64,000 nt of DNA. It comes from an uncultured Clostridia bacterium (GTDB lineage: Bacteria > Bacillota > Clostridia > TANB77 > CAG-508). Under the pieces are notes generated by a model that worked only from the letters and a program-made list of their open reading frames with translations, was not told where the DNA came from and did no database searches. Below, one piece after another: positions 46,850 through 55,468 of this stretch. Numbering within the stretch: position 1 is the stretch's first letter; every line of letters starts with the position of its first letter. The translations under genes were made by a program, and so were the position numbers. The DNA is taken from the NCBI GenBank assembly GCA_948502395.1, contig CAOPES010000003.1, forward strand, positions 163,485 through 227,484, read 5' to 3'.

Positions 46850-48097
46850 ATGGAATTAGAAGAAATAAAGGCTATTTTGAAAAAATATGGACAAGAACAC
46901 CTTTTAAATCACTATGAAAACTTAGATGATGCCCACAAAAAAGAATTATTAAAAGAAATAAAAAATATAGACTTTGAATTAATGCACAGTTTATACCAAA
47001 AAACAGAAAAAGCAGAAGAAAAAAATCAAAAAGATGAAATAACACCAATCGAATACTTAGACAAATATAAACTAAATGACCAATACAAATATTATGAAGC
47101 AATCGGAAAAAAAGAAATAAAAGCAGGAAAACTAGCAGTAGTAACAATGGCAGGAGGACAAGGAACAAGATTAGGACATGACGGACCAAAAGGAACATAT
47201 GATATCGGATTAGACTCACACAAATCATTATTTGAATTACTATGTGACGGAATTAAAGCAGAAGCAAAGAAATATGACGTAACAATACCATGGTTTATAA
47301 TGACAAGTAAACAAAATAATGAAGAAACAATAGAGTTTTTTAAAAAGAACAAATTCTTTGGATATCAAAAAGACAAAAATATATTTTTCTTTAATCAAGG
47401 CGAACTTCCAATGATGGATACAGAAGGAAAAATATTAATAGGAGAAGATGGACTAATAAAACTTGCGGCAGATGGTCATGGTGGAACATATGAGGCCTTA
47501 GTAAAAAACGGTATGACTGATAAAATGAAAGAAATGGGTATAGAGTGGGTATTTATAGCAGGTGTAGATAATTGTTTAATAAAAATGGTGGACCCAGTAC
47601 TTATGGGAATAGCAGAAGATAAAAAGGTAACAGTAGCTTGTAAATCAATAGTAAAAGCAAATCCAAAAGAAAAAGTTGGAGTATTTTGCAAGAAAAATGG
47701 AAAACCAAATGTAATAGAATATACAGAAATAACAGAAGAAATGGCAAATGCAACAGACGAAAACGGAGAATTATTATATGGAGAATCTCATATATTAAGT
47801 AATTTATTTAATATAACAGCAATAGAAAGAATGGGAGCAAATCCATTACCATATCATCTAGCATATAAAAAAGCAACATATATGGACAAAGACGGAAATA
47901 TAATTGAGCCAGATTCACCAAATGCGTATAAATTCGAAGCATTTTTATTTGACGCGTTCGGAGAAGTTGACGAAATGGCAGTTCTAAGAGTAAAAAGAGA
48001 AGAAGAATTTGCACCAGTAAAAAATGCAGATTCCGCAGGAGTAGACTGTCCTAGAACAGCAAGAAAATTATATCAAGAATTTTATCACTTAGACTAA
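46850..48097 (+). CDS. UDP-N-acetylhexosamine pyrophosphorylase-type nucleotidyltransferase (UDPGP family)
   Basis: A 415-residue enzyme with the nucleotide-binding motif TMAGGQGTRLGHDGPKGTYD (about residues 99-118), PWFIMTSKQNNEETIEFFKK and WVFIAGVDNCLIKMVDPVLM, as in the UAP1/UDPGP type I family that makes UDP-GlcNAc or UDP-GalNAc from the sugar-1-phosphate and UTP. AAAGGAGA precedes the ATG. It is followed by a phosphohexomutase gene, giving a two-step path from hexose-6-P to UDP-sugar. Confidence 0.9.
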   Translation: MELEEIKAILKKYGQEHLLNHYENLDDAHKKELLKEIKNIDFELMHSLYQKTEKAEEKNQKDEITPIEYLDKYKLNDQYKYYEAIGKKEIKAGKLAVVTMAGGQGTRLGHDGPKGTYDIGLDSHKSLFELLCDGIKAEAKKYDVTIPWFIMTSKQNNEETIEFFKKNKFFGYQKDKNIFFFNQGELPMMDTEGKILIGEDGLIKLAADGHGGTYEALVKNGMTDKMKEMGIEWVFIAGVDNCLIKMVDPVLMGIAEDKKVTVACKSIVKANPKEKVGVFCKKNGKPNVIEYTEITEEMANATDENGELLYGESHILSNLFNITAIERMGANPLPYHLAYKKATYMDKDGNIIEPDSPNAYKFEAFLFDAFGEVDEMAVLRVKREEEFAPVKNADSAGVDCPRTARKLYQEFYHLD

Positions 48098-48143
48098 TAT
48101 AATAAAAGTTTGTTAATATATTTTAATATTATAAAATAAAAAA

Positions 48144-48175
48144 TGGGGCAAAAAGAGAATGTCTCAAATGCCCCA
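48144..48175. repeat. GGGGCA/TGCCCC nested hairpin
   Basis: GGGGCA (48145-48150) pairs with TGCCCC (48169-48174) around a smaller GAGAATGTCTC hairpin. It is built like the GTCCC-class repeats and lies in the spacer between the two sugar genes. Confidence 0.5.
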
Positions 48176-48195
48176 AAGAGAAATGAGGTATATAT

Positions 48196-49920
48196 ATGGA
48201 ATATTTAAAAGAGTACAAAAAATGGTGTGAAAGTTCAGAATTTGACGAAGAAACAAGAAAAGAATTGCTAGAAATAAAAGATGATGAGAAAGAAATAGAA
48301 GACAGATTTTATAAAGAATTAGAATTTGGAACAGCAGGATTACGTGGAGTAATTGGAGCTGGAACAAACCGTATGAACAAATACACAGTAGGAAAAGCAA
48401 CACAAGGATTAGCAAACTATATATTAGAACAAGGAACACAAGACCAAGGAGTAGCAATCAGCTATGATTCTAGAAGAATGTCAAAAGAATTCAGTGAGCA
48501 AACAGCATTAATACTAAACGCAAATGGAATAAAAACATATGTATTTGAAAGCCTAAGACCAGTACCAGAATTATCATTTGCAGTAAGAGAACTAGGATGT
48601 ACGGCAGGAGTTATGATAACAGCAAGTCATAATCCACCAAAATACAATGGATATAAAGCATACTGGAATGACGGTGCACAAATAATAGCTCCAAGAGACA
48701 AAGATATAATTGAAAAAGTAAAAGCCATAACAAGCTATAATGAAATAAAAGAAATGACAAGAAAAGAAGCGGAAGAAAAAGGTTTATTTAATGTTATAAA
48801 AACAGATATGGACGATAAATACTTAGAAATATTAAAAAGCAAAGTATTAAATCCAGAAATAGTAAGAAAACAAGGAAAAGACTTAAAAGTTGTATACACA
48901 CCATTACACGGAACAGGAAACACAATAGCAGAAAGACTTCTAAAAGAAATAGGATTAGCAAATGTATATGTAGTTCCAGAACAAAAAGAACCAGACGGAA
49001 ACTTTCCAACAGTTGACTATCCAAATCCAGAAGACCCAAAAGCATTCAAACTAGCATTAGAACTAGCAAAAAAAGTAGATGCAGATGTAGTACTTGCAAC
49101 AGACCCAGATGCAGACCGTTTAGGAATATTTGCAAAAGACACAAAAACTGGGGAATATATGGAATACTCAGGAAATATGTCAGCATTACTAATTGCAGAA
49201 TATAGAATATCACAAATGAAAGAAAAAGGAATATTACCAAAAGACGGAATGCTTATAACAACAATAGTATCATCAGAATTAGCAAAAGCAATCAGCAAAT
49301 ACTATGAACTTGACTGCAAAGAAGTACTAACAGGATTCAAAAACATAGGAGCAGTTATGAGAAAAGCAGAAGAAACAAAAAGCAACACATATGTATTTGG
49401 ATATGAAGAAAGTTATGGTTGCCTAATAGGAGATTACGCAAGAGACAAAGACGGAATTGCAGCAGTAATGGCACTTTGCGAAGCAGCATGTTACTATAAA
49501 GAACAAGGAAAAACATTATGGGACGCAATGCAAGACATATACAAAAAATATGGATACTATAAAGAAACACAAGTATCAATAGTACTAGAAGGTGCAGACG
49601 GAGCAAAGAAAATCCAAGAAATGATGACAAATATGAGAAATAACCTAGTAGAAGAAATAGGGGACTACAAAGTATTAACATTTAAAGATATAAAAGAAGA
49701 CATTGTAAAAGATATGCAAACAGGAGAAATTACAAAAACAGGATTGCCAACATCAAATGTGCTATACTATGCACTAGAAAATGATGCTTGGTGCTGTGTA
49801 AGACCTTCTGGAACAGAACCAAAAATCAAGTTGTATATGGGCGTAAAAGGAACATCTAATGAAGATGCAACAGAAAAATTAGAAAAATTAAAACAAGCAA
49901 TGGTAGCCATTGTGAAATAA
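48196..49920 (+). CDS. Phosphohexomutase (phosphoglucomutase/phosphomannomutase family)
   Basis: The 574-residue enzyme interconverts hexose 1- and 6-phosphates. Motifs: FGTAGLRGVIGAGTNRMN, active-site Ser in MITASHNPPKYNGYKAYW, metal loop ATDPDADRLGI, sugar loop GYEESYGC and phosphate loop RPSGTEPKIKLY. Length fits the long PgcA-type class. It follows the UDPGP gene and supplies its substrate. Confidence 0.94.
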   Translation: MEYLKEYKKWCESSEFDEETRKELLEIKDDEKEIEDRFYKELEFGTAGLRGVIGAGTNRMNKYTVGKATQGLANYILEQGTQDQGVAISYDSRRMSKEFSEQTALILNANGIKTYVFESLRPVPELSFAVRELGCTAGVMITASHNPPKYNGYKAYWNDGAQIIAPRDKDIIEKVKAITSYNEIKEMTRKEAEEKGLFNVIKTDMDDKYLEILKSKVLNPEIVRKQGKDLKVVYTPLHGTGNTIAERLLKEIGLANVYVVPEQKEPDGNFPTVDYPNPEDPKAFKLALELAKKVDADVVLATDPDADRLGIFAKDTKTGEYMEYSGNMSALLIAEYRISQMKEKGILPKDGMLITTIVSSELAKAISKYYELDCKEVLTGFKNIGAVMRKAEETKSNTYVFGYEESYGCLIGDYARDKDGIAAVMALCEAACYYKEQGKTLWDAMQDIYKKYGYYKETQVSIVLEGADGAKKIQEMMTNMRNNLVEEIGDYKVLTFKDIKEDIVKDMQTGEITKTGLPTSNVLYYALENDAWCCVRPSGTEPKIKLYMGVKGTSNEDATEKLEKLKQAMVAIVK

Positions 49921-49921
49921 A

Positions 49922-49958
49922 AAAATTGCCAAAAGGGACGGACCTTTTTGGCAATTCT
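49922..49958. repeat. GTCCC-class repeat, type B, between convergent genes
   Basis: AATTGCCAAAAGGGACGGAC followed by CTTTTTGGCAATT: arms AATTGCCAAAA / TTTTGGCAATT around GGGACGGACC. It works as a bidirectional terminator position between the mutase and the TtcA-like gene. Confidence 0.8.
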
Positions 49959-49959
49959 T

Positions 49960-50667
49960 TTATTTCTCCCAGCCAGGAATATTGCGTTGGATAGCTCCAA
50001 ATAAATTAGCACGTATCATAGGGATATCTTTTTGCCACAAAAATATTTGTTGCTTCATACTTTCTCTTTTAGAAGTACCGTCCATAGGGCAAGCCTTAGG
50101 CATAACAGTAAGGTTATGTCTTTTAATAAATCCCCTGGTATCTTTTTCAGTTGTATATATAAATGGACGAATTAAAGTAATTTTACTTCTATCCATATAA
50201 CTAACTGGTGCAAAAGTATTTATGCTTCCAGTATACAATAAATTCAATAAAAAAGTTTCTAATACATCATCTTGATTATGTCCTAGTGCAATTTTGTTGC
50301 ATCCTTCTCTAATTGCCACAGAATTGATAATTCCCCTACGTAAGTTTGCACATAAAGAACATGGATTTTTTTCTTTTCTTATGTCAAAGACTATTTCTTG
50401 TGTATGGCTTTGTTCTATAAACAATGGAACACCTACGTCATCACAGATTTTTTGTAAGAGTTTTGTATCGAAGAATTCAAATCCTGGGTCTATGCTTATT
50501 GCTATAATTTCGAATTTTTTAGGGTAAAATCTTTGTAATGCTTTAAATCCGTGTAACATGGTGATAGAGTCTTTTCCGCCAGATAGGCATACTGCAATTT
50601 TGTCTCCTTCTTCTATCATTTTATATTCTTCTATTGCTTTTCTCATATGGCTTAGTATTTTTTGCAT
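49960..50667 (-). CDS. TtcA-like tRNA 2-thiolation PP-loop ATPase
   Basis: The 235-residue protein has the PP-loop VCLSGGKDSITMLHG (about residues 26-40), an internal CxxC in NPCSLCANLRRG and ALGHNQDDVLETFLLNLLYT, as in TtcA and related Fe-S tRNA thiolases. TtcA makes 2-thiocytidine 32; related proteins modify other positions, so the exact tRNA base is inferred. AAAGGAA precedes the ATG. Confidence 0.88.
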   Translation of the reverse strand: MQKILSHMRKAIEEYKMIEEGDKIAVCLSGGKDSITMLHGFKALQRFYPKKFEIIAISIDPGFEFFDTKLLQKICDDVGVPLFIEQSHTQEIVFDIRKEKNPCSLCANLRRGIINSVAIREGCNKIALGHNQDDVLETFLLNLLYTGSINTFAPVSYMDRSKITLIRPFIYTTEKDTRGFIKRHNLTVMPKACPMDGTSKRESMKQQIFLWQKDIPMIRANLFGAIQRNIPGWEK

Positions 50668-50848
50668 GTTATAGTTATTCCTTTCTTTGTTTGAGTTTTA
50701 ATTTCTATATTTTATTATAACAGATGTGTCAAGTGTTATAATATTACAAATATGAGTAACAAACTATAAGAAAAGTAGAATTTTGTAAATTTTTGTTGAC
50801 AAATTGTCTAAGTAATAATATACTTTTTATAAAAAAGGGGGAATACAA

Positions 50849-51250
50849 ATGGAGGAAATACAGGAAAAAACTAAGTATTGTAAATACTGTGGAAAACAAA
50901 TTGTAGAAGATGCTGTTATGTGCGTACACTGTGGTAGACAAGTAGAAATATTGAAGTCGGACAATAGTAGCAGTGCGCAACCCAATGTTATTATTAATAA
51001 TACAAATACAAATACTAATACTAATACAAATGTTAATAGAAATGATGGATATGGTAGATATGGTAGAGAAAAGAATAAATGGGTTGCATTATTACTTTGT
51101 ATTTTTTTAGGATTTTTAGGTGGACATAAATTCTATGAAGGAAAAATAGGCATGGGAATATTGTATTTGTTTACAGTTGGATTATTTGGAATAGGAGTAT
51201 TTATAGATTTTATATCTTTATTGTTTAAACCAAATCCATATTATGTGTAA
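50849..51250 (+). CDS. Zinc-ribbon TM2-domain protein
   Basis: The 133-residue protein starts with a double CxxC zinc ribbon (YCKYCGKQIVEDAVMCVHCG), an Asn/Thr-repeat linker made of ACAAATACTAAT-type DNA repeats, and a C-terminal TM2 domain with two membrane helices (WVALLLCIFLGFLGGHKFYE, GILYLFTVGLFGIGVFID). Function is unknown; TM2 proteins sit in the inner membrane. GGGGGAA precedes the ATG. Confidence 0.9.
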   Translation: MEEIQEKTKYCKYCGKQIVEDAVMCVHCGRQVEILKSDNSSSAQPNVIINNTNTNTNTNTNVNRNDGYGRYGREKNKWVALLLCIFLGFLGGHKFYEGKIGMGILYLFTVGLFGIGVFIDFISLLFKPNPYYV

Positions 51251-51294
51251 AAACATAAATATGTATTATAATAAATTTAACATATAATATTAAA

Positions 51295-51416
51295 GAAAGT
51301 TTCTGAGGACGGAACAGGAAGCCGTCCCCCATAGTTAGGAGATGTAGGAAGGTCACCCTACCTAAACTTTCTTGAACAAAAAAAGAATGTCAGCAATGGC
51401 ATTCTTTTTACGCGAC
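51295..51416 (+). ncRNA. Structured small RNA candidate with its own terminator
   Basis: A TATAAT at 51283-51288 would start RNA at about 51295. From there GAAAGTTT pairs with AAACTTTC (about 51367-51374), closing a junction with two hairpins: GGACGG-AACAGGAAG-CCGTCC, and TTAGG...GTAGG-AAGGTCAC-CCTAC...CTAA. A terminator AAAGAATGTC-AGCAAT-GGCATTCTTTTT follows at 51384-51411. No ORF fits. I cannot assign it to a named RNA family. Confidence 0.7.
51384..51412 (+). terminator. Terminator of the small RNA
   Basis: AAAGAATGTC and GGCATTCTTT pair around AGCAAT and are followed by TTTT. Confidence 0.85.
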
Positions 51417-51479
51417 TATCTTAGTACAGTTGACAAAACTCCAAAAATAGAGTAATATATTTTTGGAGAAAAGCAATAC

Positions 51480-51555
<76 letters not shown>

Positions 51556-51581
51556 AAAAATTAAAATTTAAGCAGAAAGTA

Positions 51582-51610
51582 TTGATTTTTCTTTAAAACT
51601 CTAGTATAAT
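51582..51610 (+). promoter_or_regulatory. Promoter of the antisense (antitoxin) RNA
   Basis: TTGATT (51582-51587), 17-base spacer, TATAAT (51605-51610). Transcription from about 51617 runs rightward toward the toxin gene. Confidence 0.75.
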
Positions 51611-51616
51611 ATTAAT

Positions 51617-51727
51617 ACAGATTGAAAGAAAAATTAATCTTCTACTATCTGTAAATAAAAATTTATATGCTTACCCACTAATAAGGAAGGTGCAAAAAAG
51701 ACTAGAGCCACTAACTCTAGTCTTTTG
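51617..51727 (+). ncRNA. Candidate antitoxin RNA, about 110 nt
   Basis: Starts at the promoter above and ends at the hairpin 51696-51727. It contains TTACCCACTAAT (51671-51682) followed directly by AAGGAAGGTG (51683-51692). These two blocks are exact copies of plus-strand sequence around the toxin start (51800-51811 and 51825-51834), where a 13-base insert contains the complement of the toxin ribosome-binding site. The RNA can therefore pair with the toxin mRNA both at its 3' end and across its translation start. Confidence 0.65.
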
Positions 51728-51728
51728 C
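51696..51728. terminator. Shared bidirectional terminator of the toxin and antisense RNAs
   Basis: AAAAGACTAGAG and CTCTAGTCTTTT pair around CCACTAA; the arms are flanked by A on the left and T on the right, so both convergent transcripts can end here. Confidence 0.85.
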
Positions 51729-51729
51729 T

Positions 51730-51807
51730 TTAGTCGAACATCTTCAATATTTTGTAGATGAGCGCTAAAGCTAAAACCTTTAAAAAGGTTTTCAAATATT
51801 TACCCAC
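51730..51807 (-). CDS. Candidate type I toxin peptide, 25 residues
   Basis: A GTG start at 51805-51807 lies nine bases after a full AAAGGAGGTGA ribosome-binding site. The 25-residue product begins (M)GKYLKTFLKVLALALIYKIL and ends KMFD: one short hydrophobic helix with Lys residues, like known Firmicutes type I toxins. A consensus-spaced promoter drives it, the mRNA ends at the shared terminator, and an antisense RNA converges on it. No homology is asserted; the call rests on the locus layout. Confidence 0.65.
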   Translation of the reverse strand: MGKYLKTFLKVLALALIYKILKMFD

Positions 51808-51845
51808 TAATGTTCACCTCCTTTAAGGAAGGTGGGTGCGTAAAT

Positions 51846-51874
51846 ATTATACTATAAGTTAGAAATATAATCAA
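51846..51874 (-). promoter_or_regulatory. Promoter of the toxin mRNA
   Basis: On the minus strand: TTGATT (51874-51869), 17-base spacer, TATAAT (51851-51846). Same boxes and spacing as the antisense promoter. Confidence 0.75.
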
Positions 51875-51891
51875 TAAAAAAGGAATAAAAC

Positions 51892-52353
51892 GTGGAAGAA
51901 AAATACATGAAAGAAGCTCTAAAAGAGGCAAAAAAAGCATACGACAAATTAGAAGTACCAGTAGGAGCAGTTATAGTAAAAGAAGGAAAAATAATAGCGA
52001 GAGCACACAACCTAAAAGAAACCAAATATGACACAACAAAACACGCAGAAATACTAGCAATACAAAAAGCAAGCAAAAAACTAAACAACTGGCGATTAAT
52101 AGACTGTGATATGTACGTAACATTAGAACCATGCTCAATGTGTGCAGGAGCGATAATAAATTCAAGAATAAGAAAAGTATATATAGGAGCTTTGGACGAA
52201 AAAACAGGAGCTGCGGGTTCTGTCTTAAATTTGTTTGAAGATTTTACTTTCAATCACAATGTAGAAGTAGAAAAAGGGATTATGCAAGAAGAATGTGAAA
52301 CAATGCTTAAAAATTTTTTCAAAATGCTTAGAAAAATAAAGAAGAAAGTGTAG
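51892..52353 (+). CDS. tadA: tRNA-specific adenosine deaminase TadA
   Basis: TadA converts A34 to inosine in tRNA-Arg(ACG). The 153-residue protein has the zinc deaminase motifs TKHAEILAIQKAS (His and catalytic Glu) and EPCSMCAGAIINSR (two Cys). The start is GTG at 51892 after AAAGGA. The inosine made here lets one tRNA read CGU, CGC and CGA but not CGG, consistent with CGG being left undecoded. Confidence 0.95.
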   Translation: MEEKYMKEALKEAKKAYDKLEVPVGAVIVKEGKIIARAHNLKETKYDTTKHAEILAIQKASKKLNNWRLIDCDMYVTLEPCSMCAGAIINSRIRKVYIGALDEKTGAAGSVLNLFEDFTFNHNVEVEKGIMQEECETMLKNFFKMLRKIKKKV

Positions 52354-52416
52354 TAAAGAGAAGACAAATAATATTTATTCTAATAGAAACTTTTTAAGGA
52401 AGGAATAATAGTAAAA

Positions 52417-53175
52417 ATGAAAGAAAAAATAAAACATATTGTAGGAAAAAAATCATTTCATACTTGTGTAATAATCATAATAGTAGCAACCATGCTATTT
52501 TTCTTGGGAATAACAGTACTAAAATACAGCGTAGAAGGCGAAACAAATATGCCATTTAACCTAAGCAAAATAATACTAATAAATTCAGCAGAAGGAACAG
52601 AAAAAGAAGCAGGAGAGAACAAATGGGCATTCAACATAAACCAAAATGCTGACATATACTTATATATAGAAAAAAATAAAAACTATAAAGAACAAGAAGC
52701 AATAAAAAGTATTTTAATTGATAACATCAAGATTGAAAAACAAGAAGAAAGCGGAACAATAAGTTTTTACAGACCAAATACAAACGAAAAAGGAACAACA
52801 TTCAGCAACAGTGAAGAAAATTTAGTGGAAAACATAGAATATGAAGGAGCAATGGAGACAGATTTCAAAAATCTAAAAATAGGAAATCAAGGTGGAGTAA
52901 TAATTTTCAGATGTGCTAATAATAATATAGCCGAATATGCTTCAAATGAAGAAGTTATTGACCATAGCCAGTTATTAAAAAATGCTCAAAAAACAGAAGA
53001 AAGCATGAAAGCAAAAATCACTTTTGATTTAAATATAAAAATACAATCAGGGAAAGAATATAAAGCCTCAGTTGCAGTGGATATGCCGGTTGAAGGGATT
53101 ATAGAAAATGGCAAATCAGCCATAGAAATTACAGATTTAAAAGACGTAATTTTTAAGAGAATTAAAAATATCTAA
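52417..53175 (+). CDS. Membrane-anchored extracellular protein of unknown function
   Basis: A 252-residue protein with one N-terminal membrane helix (about 15-36, CVIIIIVATMLFFLGITVLK) and an extracytoplasmic beta-rich domain containing INQNADIYLYIEKNKNYKEQ and LKIGNQGGVIIFRCANNNIA. No family is recognised. AAGGAAGGA precedes the ATG. It lies between tadA and the SRP RNA. Confidence 0.65.
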   Translation: MKEKIKHIVGKKSFHTCVIIIIVATMLFFLGITVLKYSVEGETNMPFNLSKIILINSAEGTEKEAGENKWAFNINQNADIYLYIEKNKNYKEQEAIKSILIDNIKIEKQEESGTISFYRPNTNEKGTTFSNSEENLVENIEYEGAMETDFKNLKIGNQGGVIIFRCANNNIAEYASNEEVIDHSQLLKNAQKTEESMKAKITFDLNIKIQSGKEYKASVAVDMPVEGIIENGKSAIEITDLKDVIFKRIKNI

Positions 53176-53191
53176 AAATTATATTTTTTAC

Positions 53192-53220
53192 TTGATTAAA
53201 TATAAAATTCATTATATAAT
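53192..53220 (+). promoter_or_regulatory. Promoter of SRP RNA
   Basis: TTGATT (53192-53197), 17-base spacer, TATAAT (53215-53220). Confidence 0.8.
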
Positions 53221-53223
53221 ACA

Positions 53224-53366
53224 AATGGTAAGTGCTTAATCTTTGTATGGAGAGTATACCAATAAAGACCTATGAATCTTGTCAGGTCCGGAAGGAAGCA
53301 GCAATAAGTAGTCTATCTTTATGTGGAATGCTTTCCATAGAGAGATTAATGCATCTACCATTTTTT
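53224..53366 (+). ncRNA. ffs: Signal recognition particle RNA
   Basis: The conserved helix 8 core TGTCAGGTCCGGAAGGAAGC followed by AGCAATAAGTAG is present at about 53279-53311. The ends AAATGGTA...TGC and GCA...TACCATTT pair to close the molecule, and TTTTTT after it ends transcription. The location directly before dnaX is usual in Firmicutes. About 143 nt. Confidence 0.95.
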
Positions 53367-53387
53367 ATAGTATAGGGATGTGATAAA

Positions 53388-55019
53388 ATGGGGTACACAG
53401 CACTTTACAGAAAATTTAGGCCACTAACATTTGAAGAAATAGTTGGGCAAGAACACATAACAAAAACACTAAAAAATCAAATAATAGCAGGAAGAGTAGG
53501 GCACGCATACCTACTAAACGGTGGAAGGGGAACCGGAAAAACAACAGCAGCAAAAGTGTTAGCAAGAGCAATAAACTGTCTAAATCCAAAAGATGGAGAG
53601 CCATGTAACGAATGTGAAATTTGCAAAGGAGCAATAAATGGGTCACTTACAGATATTGTCGAAATGGACGCAGCTTCAAACAACAGTGTAGAAGATATCA
53701 GAAGTATAAGGGAAGAAGTAAATTTTCTACCAACAAAAGCGAAATACAGAGTATATATCATAGACGAGGTTCATATGCTATCAACAGGAGCATTTAACGC
53801 ATTGCTAAAAACACTAGAAGAACCACCAGAACACGTCAAATTTATATTAGCAACAACCGAGCCACAAAAATTACCTGCAACAATTTTATCAAGATGTCAA
53901 AGGTTTGATTTTAAAAGACTATCAAATGCAAGTATAATAAAAAGGCTAGAAATTGTCTGCCAAAGAAGTAATATAGAAATCACAAAAGAAGCTATGAATA
54001 TAATAGCAACACTAGCAGACGGAGCAATGAGAGACGCATTATCAATTTTAGAAAGATGTGTACAAGACGGAGAAAATAAAATTGACGAAGATAAAATAAA
54101 GGATTTAGTGGGAATTCCAAAAATAACATATATACACAACATAACAGAAGCAATTATTGATTACGATATAGACAAAGTGTTGGAAAACTTAGATATAGTG
54201 CTAAACGAAGGGAAAGACATAGTAAATTTATTATGGGAAATGATAAAATATACAAAAGACATTTTAGTGTATAAAACATCAAAAAAACTTGATTTATATA
54301 GCCAAGACGAACTAAAACAAATAGAAGAAATTGCACAAAAAGCATCAAAAGAAAAACTGATAGATATAATATATAAATTGTCAAATTTGGAAAATGACAT
54401 CAAGTTTTCAACACAAAAAACAATTATATTCCAGGCAGGAATAATAAAAATGTGTAATAAACAAGCAGAAACAGAAGATAATTTATCAGAAAGAATAGAT
54501 AAAATAGAAAAATATTTGAAGAGTGGAAATGTTGCAGTAGGTGCAGGTGTGGCAGTACAAACAAGTGCGGTGCCACAAGCCCCTAGGGTTACACAAGCAT
54601 CACCACGAAGCAATACAGGAAATAATGCAGTAGCTGGTTCAAATGCAACTAGGGCCACGAAAACTCAAAGAACAAAGAATTTTTCAAATAAATCAGAAGA
54701 ATACTGGCCACAAATTATAACAGATTTAAAACAAAGTGGAAAAATAGTATTATATACTAATTTGCTTGGTACAAAAGCAAAAGAAATTAATGATATGACA
54801 GTTGGAATTGAATTCCCAAATGGAATGACTTCTTTTGGTAAAACAGTGCTAGAAAAACAAGAAAACATAAGGGAAATATCAAATTTAGTTTCAATTGCAT
54901 GCGGAAAAGAAATGCAAATAAAATATATAGAAAAAAATAATCAGGTACATCAAATTTCACAAGAAGAAACATTACAGAGCTTAGCAAATCAATCTGATAT
55001 ACCATTTAATATTATATAA
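53388..55019 (+). CDS. dnaX: DNA polymerase III subunits gamma/tau
   Basis: The clamp-loader ATPase. The 543-residue protein begins GYTALYRKFRPLTFEEIVGQ and has Walker A NGGRGTGKTTAAK (about 44-56), the zinc module CLNPKDGEPCNECEIC, Walker B VYIIDEVHML and the SRC motif LSRCQRFDFKRL. A Pro/Ala/Thr-rich linker (about 385-425) precedes the tau-type C-terminal domain. GGGATGTGAT lies before the ATG. Confidence 0.97.
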   Translation: MGYTALYRKFRPLTFEEIVGQEHITKTLKNQIIAGRVGHAYLLNGGRGTGKTTAAKVLARAINCLNPKDGEPCNECEICKGAINGSLTDIVEMDAASNNSVEDIRSIREEVNFLPTKAKYRVYIIDEVHMLSTGAFNALLKTLEEPPEHVKFILATTEPQKLPATILSRCQRFDFKRLSNASIIKRLEIVCQRSNIEITKEAMNIIATLADGAMRDALSILERCVQDGENKIDEDKIKDLVGIPKITYIHNITEAIIDYDIDKVLENLDIVLNEGKDIVNLLWEMIKYTKDILVYKTSKKLDLYSQDELKQIEEIAQKASKEKLIDIIYKLSNLENDIKFSTQKTIIFQAGIIKMCNKQAETEDNLSERIDKIEKYLKSGNVAVGAGVAVQTSAVPQAPRVTQASPRSNTGNNAVAGSNATRATKTQRTKNFSNKSEEYWPQIITDLKQSGKIVLYTNLLGTKAKEINDMTVGIEFPNGMTSFGKTVLEKQENIREISNLVSIACGKEMQIKYIEKNNQVHQISQEETLQSLANQSDIPFNII

Positions 55020-55091
55020 TTAGTAAATTGCCTAAATGTGCGATTTGAATTATGCAAAAATACAATTTAATTTATAAAGGAGGAAAATAAA

Positions 55092-55436
55092 ATGGCAAAA
55101 AGAGGAGGATTCCCAGGAGGTATGGGAGGATTTGGCGGAATGAATATAAACAGCTTAATGAAAGAAGCAAAAAAAATGCAAGCAGAAATGGAAAAATCAC
55201 AAACAGAATTAGCAAGTAAAGAATTTGAGGCGTCAGCAGGTGGAGGAGCAATAAGTGTAAAAGTTTCTGGAGAAAAAATGATTAAAGAAATAAAAATAAA
55301 GCCAGAAGTAGTAGACCCAGAAGATGTAGAAATGTTAGAAGATTTAATGCTAACATGTGTAAATGAAGCATTAAGAAAAGTAGACTCTGCGCAAGCAGAT
55401 TCTCTTGGAAAATTCAACATACCAGGACTTATGTAA
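55092..55436 (+). CDS. Nucleoid-associated protein YbaB/EbfC
   Basis: The 114-residue protein has the Gly/Met-rich start [20 protein letters not shown], then the YbaB core [40 protein letters not shown] and [15 protein letters not shown]. It binds DNA as a dimer. It lies in the dnaX-ybaB-recR order, with AAGGAGG before the ATG. Confidence 0.95.
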   Translation: MAKRGGFPGGMGGFGGMNINSLMKEAKKMQAEMEKSQTELASKEFEASAGGGAISVKVSGEKMIKEIKIKPEVVDPEDVEMLEDLMLTCVNEALRKVDSAQADSLGKFNIPGLM

Positions 55437-55468
55437 TAAATAGCTAGTTAGTTGCGGAGGAAGTAGAA

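Noticed and set aside
51295..51416. 6S RNA, tmRNA or riboswitch
   Set aside because: Too short and lacking the central bubble of 6S, the Ala-tRNA-like ends of tmRNA or any riboswitch core I recognise; it also precedes no gene it could control directly.
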